This document shows, piece after piece, positions 1 through 8,920 of a stretch of DNA of 64,000 nucleotides. The notes beneath the pieces are model-generated. The model ran no database searches and was not told the origin of the DNA. It was given only the letters and a program-made list of their open reading frames with translations. Origin of the DNA: Pseudoalteromonas luteoviolacea. Lineage in GTDB: Bacteria; Pseudomonadota; Gammaproteobacteria; Enterobacterales; Alteromonadaceae. The stretch spans positions 1 through 64,000 of the forward strand of contig NZ_JAGJEH010000014.1 of assembly GCF_018100925.1 (NCBI RefSeq), written 5' to 3'. Each line of letters opens with the position of its first letter. The stretch's first letter is position 1. Both the position numbers and the translations under genes were made by a program.

Positions 1-151
1 CATAGACCCTGAAGCAAGTTCAGGGTGACGAGAAGGGTAAATACAGCTCAGTTGTTTAATACCGTCGTCCTGAACTCGTTTCAGGATCCATGTTTTTGAT
101 GTTGGGTAGGTTTTGGAGATGACAGTCTCAGCAATAGTTAAAACGGCTCAC

Positions 152-208
152 TTCACCTTGCGCGAAAAGAATGCCAGCGCTTCGCGCTGTGTCATAAACC
201 TTTCGCAC
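152..208. repeat. 57-bp double-hairpin element, copy 1
   Basis: Opens with TTCACCTTGCGC and closes with TTTCGCAC. The outer stem pairs GCGAAA with TTTCGC; the inner stem pairs CAGCGC (175-180) with GCGCTG (184-189). This copy differs from the others at paired positions on both sides of the outer stem, which supports selection on structure. Confidence 0.7.
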
Positions 209-212
209 GATA

Positions 213-269
213 TTCACCTTGCGCAAAAGAAGAGTACTCACTTCGATCGTTGTCGCTAACCTTTTGCAC
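213..269. repeat. 57-bp double-hairpin element, copy 2
   Basis: Same 57-base length, same TTCACCTTGCGC opening and TTTTGCAC close. The outer stem is GCAAAAG with CTTTTGC. The inner part is centred on the CGATCG palindrome at 244-249. It lies 4 bases after copy 1. Confidence 0.7.
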
Positions 270-420
270 CATAGGCCCTGAATCAAGTTCAGGGTGACGA
301 AAAGGGTAAATACAGCTCAGTTGTTTAATACCGTCGTCCTGAACTCTTTTCAGGATCCATGTTTTTGATGCTGGGTAGGTTTTGGAGATGACAGTCTCAG
401 CAATAGTTAAAACAGCTCAC

Positions 421-477
421 TTCACCTTGCGCAAAAGAACCGTACTCACTGCGTTCGCAGTCGGTAGCCTTTTGCAC
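421..477. repeat. 57-bp double-hairpin element, copy 3
   Basis: The outer stem is GCAAAAG with CTTTTGC. The inner stem is ACTGCG (438-443) with CGCAGT (446-451) around a two-base loop. The inner arms differ from copy 1 but still pair. It lies 269 bases from copy 1. Confidence 0.7.
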
Positions 478-481
478 GTTA

Positions 482-538
482 TTCACCTTGCGCAAAGCGA
501 ATGAACTTGCATTGCTCGCCATTATCAACATTTTGCAC
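482..538. repeat. 57-bp double-hairpin element, copy 4
   Basis: Most diverged copy: it keeps the TTCACCTTGCGCAAA opening and TTTTGCAC close and the 57-base length, so the short outer stem GCAAA/TTTGC survives. The inner hairpin is poor. Confidence 0.6.
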
Positions 539-731
539 TGGGCCGTTACTAAGTGTGCCTAAGTTACCAATTTGTGCGAGGTAACCACTTCACTTAATTC
601 GTTGTTATTAGACCGCTCAGCTATTGATAAGGCGCTAATAATATCCTTATATCTTTAGTGTGTTTAGTAGGCACAATATGTGAGACTATTATTAATATAG
701 AGATTTGAATTAGTGTGATAGAGGGGCCCCA
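539..731. other. Intergenic spacer upstream of tag-like gene
   Basis: Holds one inverted repeat, GTTACC (563-568) with GGTAAC (580-585), flanked by outer arms AAGTG (551-555) and CACTT (586-590). The rest is AT-rich and probably carries the promoter for the 732 gene, but no clear -35/-10 pair was identified. Confidence 0.4.
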
Positions 732-1421
732 TTGACTCAATTTAACGAAATTTATGACAGAGCGTGCGAAAGAAAAGGAGGCGAAGCGAATATACATATT
801 TTGTTGGAAGAACCGCAATCGCATAAAGCGCTTAATTTGCGTACTGACGATGAATGGTTAGAAGAATTCACGCGTAAAATTTTTCAATCTGGATTTTATT
901 GGTCAGTTGTAAATGCCAAATGGGGTGGATTTAGAGAGGTATTTTGGGATTTTTCAATCGATAAGCTGCTTTACATGTCGCCAGAGATGTATGAACAGCG
1001 TGCACAAGATGAGCGTATTATTCGGAACTATAAAAAAGTGCAAAGTATCGCTAGAAACTGCCATATGATTTATGAATTACAACAAGAGCACGGATCATTT
1101 TCTTCGCTGATAGCTAATTGGCCAAGTAGCGACATTATTAATTTATGGCTATTACTTAGAAAAAGAGGAAACCGCCTAGGAGGTAATACAGGGCCATTTG
1201 CATTACGAGCACTCGGCAAGGATACCTTTTTACTTACAAAAGATGTTGAGTCTTACTTACGTGCAAATCATATAATTGATGGGGGCTTACAGTCGCTTAA
1301 ATCATTAAAGGCTGCTCAGCAGCATTTTAATGAGCTTCAACAATCAAGCGGTCTCTCAATGACTGCACTTAGCCAGCTTATCGCCTTCAGTGTCGGTGAT
1401 AATATAATACAGAGTAGTTAA
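732..1421 (+). CDS. DNA-3-methyladenine glycosylase I family protein
   Basis: Probable base-excision-repair glycosylase of the Tag (adenine glycosylase) family, 229 residues. The family segment runs from about residue 55 to 112: FYWSVVNAKWGGFREVFWDF, then the Asp-Glu-x-Ile-Ile-Arg-Asn run and a Lys-Val-x-x-Ile-Ala-x-Asn helix, as in Tag. It lacks the Cys/His zinc site of E. coli Tag, so it belongs to a divergent branch and substrate specificity is uncertain. The start is TTG, supported by GAGG at 721-724 seven bases upstream. It ends 3 bases before selO, so the two are probably co-transcribed. The family call is good; alkyl-purine excision is inferred. Confidence 0.75.
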   Translation: MTQFNEIYDRACERKGGEANIHILLEEPQSHKALNLRTDDEWLEEFTRKIFQSGFYWSVVNAKWGGFREVFWDFSIDKLLYMSPEMYEQRAQDERIIRNYKKVQSIARNCHMIYELQQEHGSFSSLIANWPSSDIINLWLLLRKRGNRLGGNTGPFALRALGKDTFLLTKDVESYLRANHIIDGGLQSLKSLKAAQQHFNELQQSSGLSMTALSQLIAFSVGDNIIQSS

Positions 1422-1424
1422 GTT

Positions 1425-2855
1425 ATGTTTTATTCACGATATGCTCCAATAGGTGAAAAATTTGCAGTACCTGCGATACCTAATGATTTTAACAATGCCA
1501 AAGTCACAGTGTTCAATACTGAGCTGAATACTCAGTTAGGGTTGAATTGGAATTTAGAGACTGCACAGTACTATTTATCGGGTAGCCGACCTTTACCCGG
1601 AGCACAAAGTGTTTGCTTAGCTTACTCTGGACATCAGTTTGGTCAATTTAATCCAACTTTAGGGGATGGTAGAGCTCATTTAATTGGTTCGTTTAAAGCA
1701 CGTGATCGAGAGACTTTTGATATTCAACTCAAAGGATCAGGTGCAACAGTATTTTCTCGAGGCGGTGATGGGTTATGTGCGCTAGGCCCTGCTATTCGGG
1801 AATTTGTAATGAGTAAAGCGTTGTCGAGTTTAGGTGTGCCTTCTACACAATGTTTGGCTGTGTTATCGACTGGCGACTCTGTGTATCGCCAAGGCGAATT
1901 ACCAGGAGCTGTTGTGGCGCGTGTTGCACATAGTCATATTCGAGTTGGGTCCTTTCAGTATTTGGCGGTGCAACAAGACTCAGAAGCGATGTTGAAGTTG
2001 TTAGAATTGGCAATGAAAGATGTCGGCTTAGAGAGTAATGGCCTTGCAGAAGAAGATATATTTTCATTCTTTCAGTTTGTATGTGACGCTCAATGTGATT
2101 TGATACTGAAGTGGTTACAAGTCGGTTTTATTCACGGCGTGATGAACACTGATAACACCCTTATTAACGGAGAAACCATAGATTATGGCCCGTGTGCAAT
2201 GATGGAATCATTTTCGTTTAACCGTGTCTTTAGTTCTATAGATCGACAGGGGCGCTATGCATTTGGCCAGCAGCCTAATATGGCGAGTTGGAACTGTGGC
2301 CGATTGGCTGAGTCTCTATTGTTGCTTATTGAGGATGAGCAAGTAGCAATAGAACGCTTTTCTAAAATATTAGCCGGGTTCTCGGAGCGCTTTAACCAAG
2401 GTTACAAGCAACTTTGGCATAATAAACTGGGATTACTCGACGAACAGCCAGGTGATCAGGACTTAATAACGGCGTTATTGGAAGTCATGACTCGTCATGA
2501 ACTCGATTTTACGAACACTTTTGCTTCATTAACTGCGATAAAAATCAATCGCCAGCAGCTTCAATACCCAATTCCACCCGAATTGGACGAGTGGGTAAAC
2601 AAATGGAAGGCACGTATTCAAGATCATGAGTCCAGCGAGGTCGCGGCAGTCATGCAGCAGCATAACCCGGCTATCATTCCTCGCAATGATGTATTGGAAG
2701 AAGTAATTCGTGATTTTTATCAGTATGGTAATAGCGACATTTTGGATAGTTGGTTGGAAGCTTTAAGCGTGCCATATAACTATGATAATTATCCTGAAAA
2801 GTGGTTGTTATCTCAAACCAATACCAAGAGCTATCAAACTTTTTGTGGTACCTAA
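1425..2855 (+). CDS. selO: Protein adenylyltransferase SelO (YdiU family)
   Basis: Pseudokinase-fold enzyme of the SelO family, which transfers AMP from ATP to protein hydroxyls and is linked to redox homeostasis. The 476-residue length is typical. Visible motifs are GDGRAHLIG (about 80-88), the nucleotide loop QLKGSGATVFSRGGDG (101-116), HGVMNTDN (237-244) and DYGP (253-256), followed by IDRQGRYAFGQQP. A Cys lies three residues from the C-terminus (FCGT), near where other family members carry Cys or selenocysteine. The TAA stop is directly followed by the ATG of the ABC transporter, giving a zero-base junction and suggesting coupled translation. Function is from family knowledge. Confidence 0.93.
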   Translation: MFYSRYAPIGEKFAVPAIPNDFNNAKVTVFNTELNTQLGLNWNLETAQYYLSGSRPLPGAQSVCLAYSGHQFGQFNPTLGDGRAHLIGSFKARDRETFDIQLKGSGATVFSRGGDGLCALGPAIREFVMSKALSSLGVPSTQCLAVLSTGDSVYRQGELPGAVVARVAHSHIRVGSFQYLAVQQDSEAMLKLLELAMKDVGLESNGLAEEDIFSFFQFVCDAQCDLILKWLQVGFIHGVMNTDNTLINGETIDYGPCAMMESFSFNRVFSSIDRQGRYAFGQQPNMASWNCGRLAESLLLLIEDEQVAIERFSKILAGFSERFNQGYKQLWHNKLGLLDEQPGDQDLITALLEVMTRHELDFTNTFASLTAIKINRQQLQYPIPPELDEWVNKWKARIQDHESSEVAAVMQQHNPAIIPRNDVLEEVIRDFYQYGNSDILDSWLEALSVPYNYDNYPEKWLLSQTNTKSYQTFCGT

Positions 2856-4658
2856 ATGCTGAATACAAATATGACAGGCCTATTGACGTGGAAAGAGATC
2901 CAAAGACAAGTATTAAAACATAAAAAACCATTGATCTATGCGCATTTAATAGCGTTGATGGCTGCTTTGGTGAGTGTACCTATTCCACTTATGATGCCTT
3001 TACTGGTTGATGAAGTATTGCTTGAAAAGCCCGGTGTGGCGGTTGAGTTTATGGATGGGTTATTGCCGCCTGACTGGCAAGAGCCGACAGGGTATATCTT
3101 ATCGATTTTATTTGCTGTCATGTTGATGCGTATATGCGCGTTATTGCTTGGTGTCGCTCAATCGCGTCAGTTTACAATTATAGGTAAAGATGTATCGCTG
3201 AATATTCGTCAGCGCTTACTATCACACCTATCCAAAGTGCAATTAAAGGAATTCGAAACACAGGGCGGTGCCGCAATCAGTTCTAGGTGTGTCACAGATA
3301 TCGAGACGTTGGATGGGTTTATCAGCCAGACAATGTCACGCTTTCTGATTGGCCTATTAACCATTGTAGGGACTGCCATCGTATTACTGTGGATCGATTT
3401 TACCCTAGGCTTAATTATTTTGACTTTAAACCCAGCGGTAATCTATTTTTCACGCCAGTTTGGCAAACAGGTAAAACACCTGACTAAAGAAAAAAACAAT
3501 GCATTTGAAGCATTTCAGACAGCCTTGGTCGAAACATTGGACGCTATTGCTCAGTTAAAGGCAATGAGGCGCGAGCATGGCTACTTTGACAATGTTCTAA
3601 ATGCTGCCAAAGAGCTCAGGTATCACTCTGTACAATCCCAATGGAAAACAGATGCTGTAAACCGCTTGAGTTTCACAGTATTTTTACTTGGGTTTGAAGT
3701 ATTTCGCGCGATTGCTATGTTAATGGTGGTGTTCTCCGGTCTCTCTGTTGGCCAAATTTTTGCCGTGTTTGGTTACCTCTGGTTTATGATGGGGCCTGTA
3801 CAGGAAATCTTGAGCATTCAATATTCTTATTACAGTGCGTCTGCTGCACTACAAAGACTGAACCAAGTACTAGATTTTGAAACAGAATCATCTAAAGCAC
3901 AGCGCAATGACAAGACTCAGAATGTATTCAGTGCCGAGAAAATAGCCATTGAGTTTAAACATGTGAACTTTGAATACAATGATGGTCAGCCCATACTAAA
4001 TAATGTAAGCATGCATATTCCCAAGGGGAAGAAAGTCGCTTTAGTGGCCGTGTCGGGAGGTGGGAAATCAACTTTAGTTCAGTTGTTACTTGGCCTCTAT
4101 CAAAAGTCTAGCGGTGATATTCTGATCAATGGTACGGCGATAGAAGATGTAGGCTATGATCAAGTTAGGGAGCATGCAGTCACCGTGTTACAACAGCCTA
4201 TCCTATTTAATTCCACCATTCGTGAAAACTTGAGTTTAGGCAAGCTATGTACTGATGAGCAGTTGTGGCATGCGCTAGAAATTGCTGAGTTGGCAGACAA
4301 TGTCAGGGCGATGGAAGGCAAGCTAGATGCCATTGTAGGGCGAAACGGCGTTAAACTGTCTGGTGGACAGAAACAACGCCTAGCTATTGCACGTATGGTA
4401 GCAGCAGACCCTAAAATGGTTATTTTAGATGAAGCAACTTCCGCATTAGATGTAGAAACTGAAGCGCGGATCCACAAAAACTTGAATCAATTTCTCAGTG
4501 GGCGTACAACTTTAATTATTGCCCATCGGCTAAGTGCTATCCGTCAAGCGGACATAATTTATGTTTTAGATGATGGCCGTGTAACACAATCGGGAGACCA
4601 TCACTCATTGCTTGAAGAAGATGGTTTATATCAAGTTTTGTTTGGCCATCAAGGCTAG
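2856..4658 (+). CDS. ABC transporter, fused permease and ATPase
   Basis: Half-size type I exporter of 600 residues: an N-terminal membrane domain of about six helices (roughly 25-330) fused to an ATPase domain. The Walker A is AVSGGGKST near residue 397, with Ala replacing the first Gly of the usual GxxGxGKS/T. The signature LSGGQKQR is near residue 500, followed by the Walker B MVILDEATSALD and the switch His in IIAHRLS. There is no N-terminal C39 peptidase domain, so it cannot itself cleave double-glycine leaders. The substrate is unknown; lipid, drug or peptide export are all possible. It follows selO with no spacer, so the tag-like gene, selO and this gene form one likely operon. Confidence 0.9.
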   Translation: MLNTNMTGLLTWKEIQRQVLKHKKPLIYAHLIALMAALVSVPIPLMMPLLVDEVLLEKPGVAVEFMDGLLPPDWQEPTGYILSILFAVMLMRICALLLGVAQSRQFTIIGKDVSLNIRQRLLSHLSKVQLKEFETQGGAAISSRCVTDIETLDGFISQTMSRFLIGLLTIVGTAIVLLWIDFTLGLIILTLNPAVIYFSRQFGKQVKHLTKEKNNAFEAFQTALVETLDAIAQLKAMRREHGYFDNVLNAAKELRYHSVQSQWKTDAVNRLSFTVFLLGFEVFRAIAMLMVVFSGLSVGQIFAVFGYLWFMMGPVQEILSIQYSYYSASAALQRLNQVLDFETESSKAQRNDKTQNVFSAEKIAIEFKHVNFEYNDGQPILNNVSMHIPKGKKVALVAVSGGGKSTLVQLLLGLYQKSSGDILINGTAIEDVGYDQVREHAVTVLQQPILFNSTIRENLSLGKLCTDEQLWHALEIAELADNVRAMEGKLDAIVGRNGVKLSGGQKQRLAIARMVAADPKMVILDEATSALDVETEARIHKNLNQFLSGRTTLIIAHRLSAIRQADIIYVLDDGRVTQSGDHHSLLEEDGLYQVLFGHQG

Positions 4659-4776
4659 ATTCAGCTTCATTTCTTAATTAAAAATACTTATTTAGTGTTA
4701 AGTAATTATTAAGACATCGACTACTATTATCAGGCTATCAAAATTAATCAGTCTAGATTTTAGAGGGAAAAAAGCG

Positions 4777-5835
4777 ATGAAACTTAAAATGCTAAGTATT
4801 ATTGTGGCAATGGCGACAGCATCTTCGTTACAGGCAGGAGAAGTAGAGGAAGGTGCTTATATTGGGGTATTTGGTGACTACTACGACGCGAACTGGGAAA
4901 ATATCCGCGGAGTTGCGAACGGCGGCGTAGGCATTGACAATTCCACTGGTTGGGGAGCTGAGCTAGGTTACCGCTTTAACAAGTATTGGAGTGCGCGCAT
5001 AGAGTATGCCGACATGGACTTTGATTTAGAAGGTGCAGGCGTTGGTTCTCAAGATGGTGACCGACTCGGCATTGATGGTTTATACCATTTTAATGGTGGG
5101 CCATTTTATGCACTTGCAGGCTTGAAATCGATAGATATATTCGATAGCAATTTATTTGCCAATGCAGGGGTTGGTTATCGTCATCATTTCACTGACAACT
5201 TTGCAGCTAATTTTGAAACCGCTATTTATCAAGGGCTAGAGCGTGGTTATACCGATGTTGGAGCAAAACTTGGTATCAATTATATGTTTGGTAAAACAGC
5301 GAGCAGTCCAACTAAAGTTGAACCAGCCCCTCAGCCAGCACCGCAACCTGTTGCAGTCGACAAGCCAAAAGACAGTGATGGCGACGGTGTATGGGACCGT
5401 GACGATCGTTGTGCAAATACACCAATGAGTGATGCTGTAGATGCGATGGGCTGTAGTTTATATGAAGATAAAGAAGTGACGGTCAGCTTGTTAGTGCGTT
5501 TCCCGAACAATAATTCGCAGGTTTCTCAGCAATACCTAGATGATATCAATGCGGTTGTAGAGTTTTTACGTGCTCACCCAGAGACTACTGTAGTTCTTGA
5601 AGGGCATACATCGAGTTTAGGAAAAGCAGACTACAATATGTGGTTATCTAAAAAGCGTGCAGATGCGGTAGCGGCGCAACTAGTTGACGAAGGGGTAGCT
5701 CGATCTCGGATCTCCACCATTGGTTATGGAGAAGAGCGTTTATTAGATAGCAGTAATACACAAGAAGCGCATACAGCGAACCGCCGCGTTGAAGCAAAGG
5801 TTATTTCTATAGAAAGAGTGAAAGTTAAGCGATAG
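4777..5835 (+). CDS. OmpA family outer-membrane porin-like protein
   Basis: Envelope protein of 352 residues with three parts. A signal peptide (1-20, cleaved after SLQA) leads an eight-strand-type beta-barrel to about residue 170. A Pro-Ala-Gln linker and an Asp-rich calcium-type repeat (DSDGDGVWDRDDRC, about 199-212) follow, then an OmpA C-terminal domain (about 243-345). The peptidoglycan-binding region reads GHTSSLG then YNMWLSKKRADAV and NRRVEA. The Asp usual after GHT is Ser here, so diaminopimelate binding may be weak. RBS-like GAGGG lies at 4762-4766. It probably anchors or stabilises the outer membrane. Confidence 0.88.
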   Translation: MKLKMLSIIVAMATASSLQAGEVEEGAYIGVFGDYYDANWENIRGVANGGVGIDNSTGWGAELGYRFNKYWSARIEYADMDFDLEGAGVGSQDGDRLGIDGLYHFNGGPFYALAGLKSIDIFDSNLFANAGVGYRHHFTDNFAANFETAIYQGLERGYTDVGAKLGINYMFGKTASSPTKVEPAPQPAPQPVAVDKPKDSDGDGVWDRDDRCANTPMSDAVDAMGCSLYEDKEVTVSLLVRFPNNNSQVSQQYLDDINAVVEFLRAHPETTVVLEGHTSSLGKADYNMWLSKKRADAVAAQLVDEGVARSRISTIGYGEERLLDSSNTQEAHTANRRVEAKVISIERVKVKR

Positions 5836-5999
5836 TGCTGTTAAGTTGGCTGGGCGGCACCTGTTGCTCAGCTTTCATATTCAGTGTTGAATAATCGTTA
5901 CACCAAAATATGTGTTGCACTCAAGCGTATTCATTAAATTAATATCCGTTATTCCTTCCGACTACAACTTGCAAGATTTTCATCTTGGTTTAAAGCCCT

Positions 6000-6005
6000 T
6001 ATAAT
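6000..6005 (+). promoter_or_regulatory. Candidate -10 box of acnB
   Basis: A perfect TATAAT lies 84 bases before the acnB start. The -35 match at the right distance is poor, so only the -10 is proposed. Confidence 0.4.
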
Positions 6006-6088
6006 CAAATAGCTAGATTAAAAGATAAGCAGTTATATACAAAAATACTAAAATGCTTATTAAAACACGTCACCAAGAGGATAAAACC

Positions 6089-8686
6089 GTGCTTCAAGAG
6101 TATCGAAATCATGTTGAAGAGCGTGCGGAAAATGGAATCGTTCCTAAACCATTAGATGCCCAGCAAACCGCAGACTTAATTACCTTAATAAAAAGCCCCC
6201 CAGAAGGAGAAGAAGAGTTTATTTTAGACCTATTGGTCAATCGAGTTCCGCCCGGCGTTGATGATGCAGCCTATATAAAAGCGAGTTTTCTTGCCGCCAT
6301 CGCCAAAGGTGAAACTTCATCACCTCTAATTTCAAAAGTGTATGCGGTAGAACTGTTAGGTACAATGCTGGGTGGCTACAATATAGCACCCATGATAGAG
6401 CTGCTTGACGACAAACAGTTAGCTCCAATTGCAGCTAAGGGGTTGTCGCATACATTATTAATGTTTGACGCGTTTTATGATGTTGAAGAAAAAGCGAAAC
6501 AGGGTAATCAATTTGCGCAGCAAGTGCTAGAGTCTTGGGCAAAAGCTGATTGGTTTACTGAAAAGCCTGCTGTAGCAAAGAAAATTTCGGTCACTGTATT
6601 CAAAGTAACAGGTGAAACAAATACAGATGACCTTTCGCCTGCGCCGGACGCTTGGTCTCGCCCCGATATTCCATTGCATGCGCTGGCGATGTTGAAAATT
6701 GAACGTGATGGGATCGTACCTGAAAAACCAGGAGAGATTGGCCCCATATCACAACTTGAAGCGCTAAAAAGACAAGGTTTGCCGCTGGCATACGTAGGTG
6801 ATGTCGTCGGTACAGGCTCTTCTCGTAAATCAGCGACGAATTCAGTGCTTTGGTTTATGGGTGAAGATATTCCTTTTGTGCCCAATAAGCGCGTAGGTGG
6901 AATTTGTCTGGGTGGTAAAATAGCGCCTATTTTTTTCAACACCATGGAAGACTCTGGTGCACTGCCCATAGAGTTGCCCGTCGATAAGCTAAACATGGGT
7001 GATCAAATCGACATTTACCCCTACGAAGGCCTAGTTAAACGTTTTGGTACGGATGAAGTCATTTCTCAATTTACGCTCAAATCAGAAGTGATTTTAGATG
7101 AGGTTCAGGCAGGTGGGCGTATTCCCCTGATCATTGGCCGAGGATTGACAGATAAAGCTAGGGCTTCTCTGGGTCTAGAGCAAGAGCGTATTTTCAAAAA
7201 ACCTGCTCGAGCAGGTGAAACAGGAAAAGGGTATACGCTGGCACAAAAAATGGTGGGTAAAGCATGTGGTGTTGACGGCGTAAGACCCGGGCAATATTGC
7301 GAACCCGTGATGACCACTGTTGGTTCCCAAGATACCACAGGCCCAATGACACGTGATGAATTGAAAGACTTAGCATGTCTTGGTTTTTCAGCTGATCTCA
7401 CGATGCAGTCTTTTTGTCATACTTCCGCTTATCCTAAACCTATTGATGTGAATACTCACCATACGCTACCTGATTTTATGATGAATCGGGGCGGGGTCTC
7501 TCTTCGCCCTGGCGATGGTGTTATTCACTCATGGATCAATCGTATGTTGCTGCCTGATACAGTTGGAACCGGTGGTGATTCCCACACTCGTTTCCCCTTA
7601 GGGATTTCATTCCCGGCAGGTTCTGGCGCCGTTGCATTTGCGGCCGCGACTGGGGTTATGCCGCTGGATATGCCTGAGTCTATTTTGGTGCGTTTTAAAG
7701 GTGATATGCAAGTTGGGATCACACTGCGCGATCTTGTTCACGCCATTCCATATTTCGCCATCCAACAAGGCTTATTGACGGTAGAGAAAAAAGGCAAAGT
7801 CAATGAATTTTCAGGTCGGATCCTTGAAATTGAAGGGGTTGAACATCTAACTGTAGAGCAAGCGTTTGAATTATCTGATGCATCAGCAGAGCGCTCGGCA
7901 GCTGGATGTACTGTTAAGTTGTCACAAACGTCGGTAGAGGAGTACCTCAATTCAAATATTGTGATGTTGAAATGGATGATATCTGAAGGTTATGGTGAGG
8001 TGCGTACCATTGAGCGTCGCATTGCAAAAATGCAGGCTTGGTTGGAGCAGCCCCACTTAATGGAAGCGGATGCGGATGCTCAATACGCACATGTATTGGA
8101 GATTGATTTAAACGAGATCAAAGAGCCGATACTATGCGCCCCCAATGATCCTGATGATGCCCGATTATTATCAACAGTTCAAAACGAAGAAATTAATGAA
8201 GTATTCATCGGGTCGTGCATGACCAATATTGGACACTTTCGAGCTGCTGGCAAACTACTTGATAATTTCACTGGCCAATTACCCACTAGAATGTGGATAG
8301 CACCTCCAACCAAAATGGATAAAGATCAATTGACCGATGAAGGGTATTACGGAATTTATGGCCGTGTTGGCGCGCGAATTGAAACTCCAGGGTGCTCGCT
8401 ATGCATGGGCAACCAAGCAAGAGTCGCTGATCGCGCAACGGTCGTATCCACGTCGACCCGTAACTTTCCGAATCGTTTGGGAACTGGTGCAAATGTATTT
8501 TTGGCCTCGGCTGAACTGGCAGCTGTTGCAGCCATCATAGGTCGGTTACCCTCGCCAGAGGAATACCAAGAGTTTGCCGCGAAGATCAATGCAACAGCGG
8601 CGGATACATATCGGTATCTAAACTTCCATAAAATGTCGCACTATACGAAAAAAGCCGATAGAGTGATTATTCAACAAGCGGTGTAA
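6089..8686 (+). CDS. acnB: Aconitate hydratase B
   Basis: TCA-cycle aconitase that interconverts citrate and isocitrate using a 4Fe-4S cluster; AcnB proteins also act on 2-methyl-cis-aconitate and bind RNA when the cluster is lost. The start is placed at GTG 6089, not at the upstream ATG 6053. The GTG has AAGAGGA at 6075-6081, gives the family N-terminus MLQEYRNHVEERA, yields 865 residues as in E. coli, and puts the cluster cysteines at 710, 769 and 772, the E. coli numbering. Domain order is the HEAT-like domain, the swivel domain and the catalytic domains. A terminator follows directly. Confidence 0.97.
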   Translation: MLQEYRNHVEERAENGIVPKPLDAQQTADLITLIKSPPEGEEEFILDLLVNRVPPGVDDAAYIKASFLAAIAKGETSSPLISKVYAVELLGTMLGGYNIAPMIELLDDKQLAPIAAKGLSHTLLMFDAFYDVEEKAKQGNQFAQQVLESWAKADWFTEKPAVAKKISVTVFKVTGETNTDDLSPAPDAWSRPDIPLHALAMLKIERDGIVPEKPGEIGPISQLEALKRQGLPLAYVGDVVGTGSSRKSATNSVLWFMGEDIPFVPNKRVGGICLGGKIAPIFFNTMEDSGALPIELPVDKLNMGDQIDIYPYEGLVKRFGTDEVISQFTLKSEVILDEVQAGGRIPLIIGRGLTDKARASLGLEQERIFKKPARAGETGKGYTLAQKMVGKACGVDGVRPGQYCEPVMTTVGSQDTTGPMTRDELKDLACLGFSADLTMQSFCHTSAYPKPIDVNTHHTLPDFMMNRGGVSLRPGDGVIHSWINRMLLPDTVGTGGDSHTRFPLGISFPAGSGAVAFAAATGVMPLDMPESILVRFKGDMQVGITLRDLVHAIPYFAIQQGLLTVEKKGKVNEFSGRILEIEGVEHLTVEQAFELSDASAERSAAGCTVKLSQTSVEEYLNSNIVMLKWMISEGYGEVRTIERRIAKMQAWLEQPHLMEADADAQYAHVLEIDLNEIKEPILCAPNDPDDARLLSTVQNEEINEVFIGSCMTNIGHFRAAGKLLDNFTGQLPTRMWIAPPTKMDKDQLTDEGYYGIYGRVGARIETPGCSLCMGNQARVADRATVVSTSTRNFPNRLGTGANVFLASAELAAVAAIIGRLPSPEEYQEFAAKINATAADTYRYLNFHKMSHYTKKADRVIIQQAV

Positions 8687-8692
8687 AGGTGT

Positions 8693-8720
8693 AAAAAGCT
8701 CGCATTTGGCGAGCTTTTTT
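8693..8720 (+). terminator. Rho-independent terminator of acnB
   Basis: Stem AAGCTCGC/GCGAGCTT with a short loop, followed by a T run, 6 bases after the acnB stop. Confidence 0.9.
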
Positions 8721-8920
8721 CGTATATCAGGCCTGTTAAACTCTCCCTGTGGCTTGCTGCAATCGTGTCTATGTCCTTGACTATAAAGACGTCTGTACTA
8801 ATGTTTATATCATCCACTGACATGCAATAGTTAGTGTGAAACCGTTTCAATCGGCCTGTAAGCAAGGGGTTGTAATGTTGTGCCTTGTTATACAAGACAA
8901 GAACATTATCGAGGAATACC

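Larger units (their letters stand above)
1..538. repeat. 269-bp tandem duplication
   Basis: Bases 1-269 and 270-538 are two head-to-tail copies of one unit. The first ~160 bases of each copy are nearly identical, with about six substitutions by eye; the second halves diverge more. Each copy begins with two imperfect palindromes of CCTGAA-type arms (near 8-25 and 70-88, again near 277-294 and 339-357) and ends with two copies of a 57-bp hairpin element, listed separately. No coding frame is convincing. The array reaches the window edge, so more copies may lie upstream. Confidence 0.85.

Noticed and set aside
621..824. Minus-strand frame overlapping the tag-like gene start
   Set aside because: Antisense to a well-supported gene, no RBS and no family features.
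2856..4658. This ABC exporter as the transporter for the 13234 peptide
   Set aside because: It lacks a C39 leader-peptidase domain, is over 8 kb away and belongs to the selO run; nothing links them.
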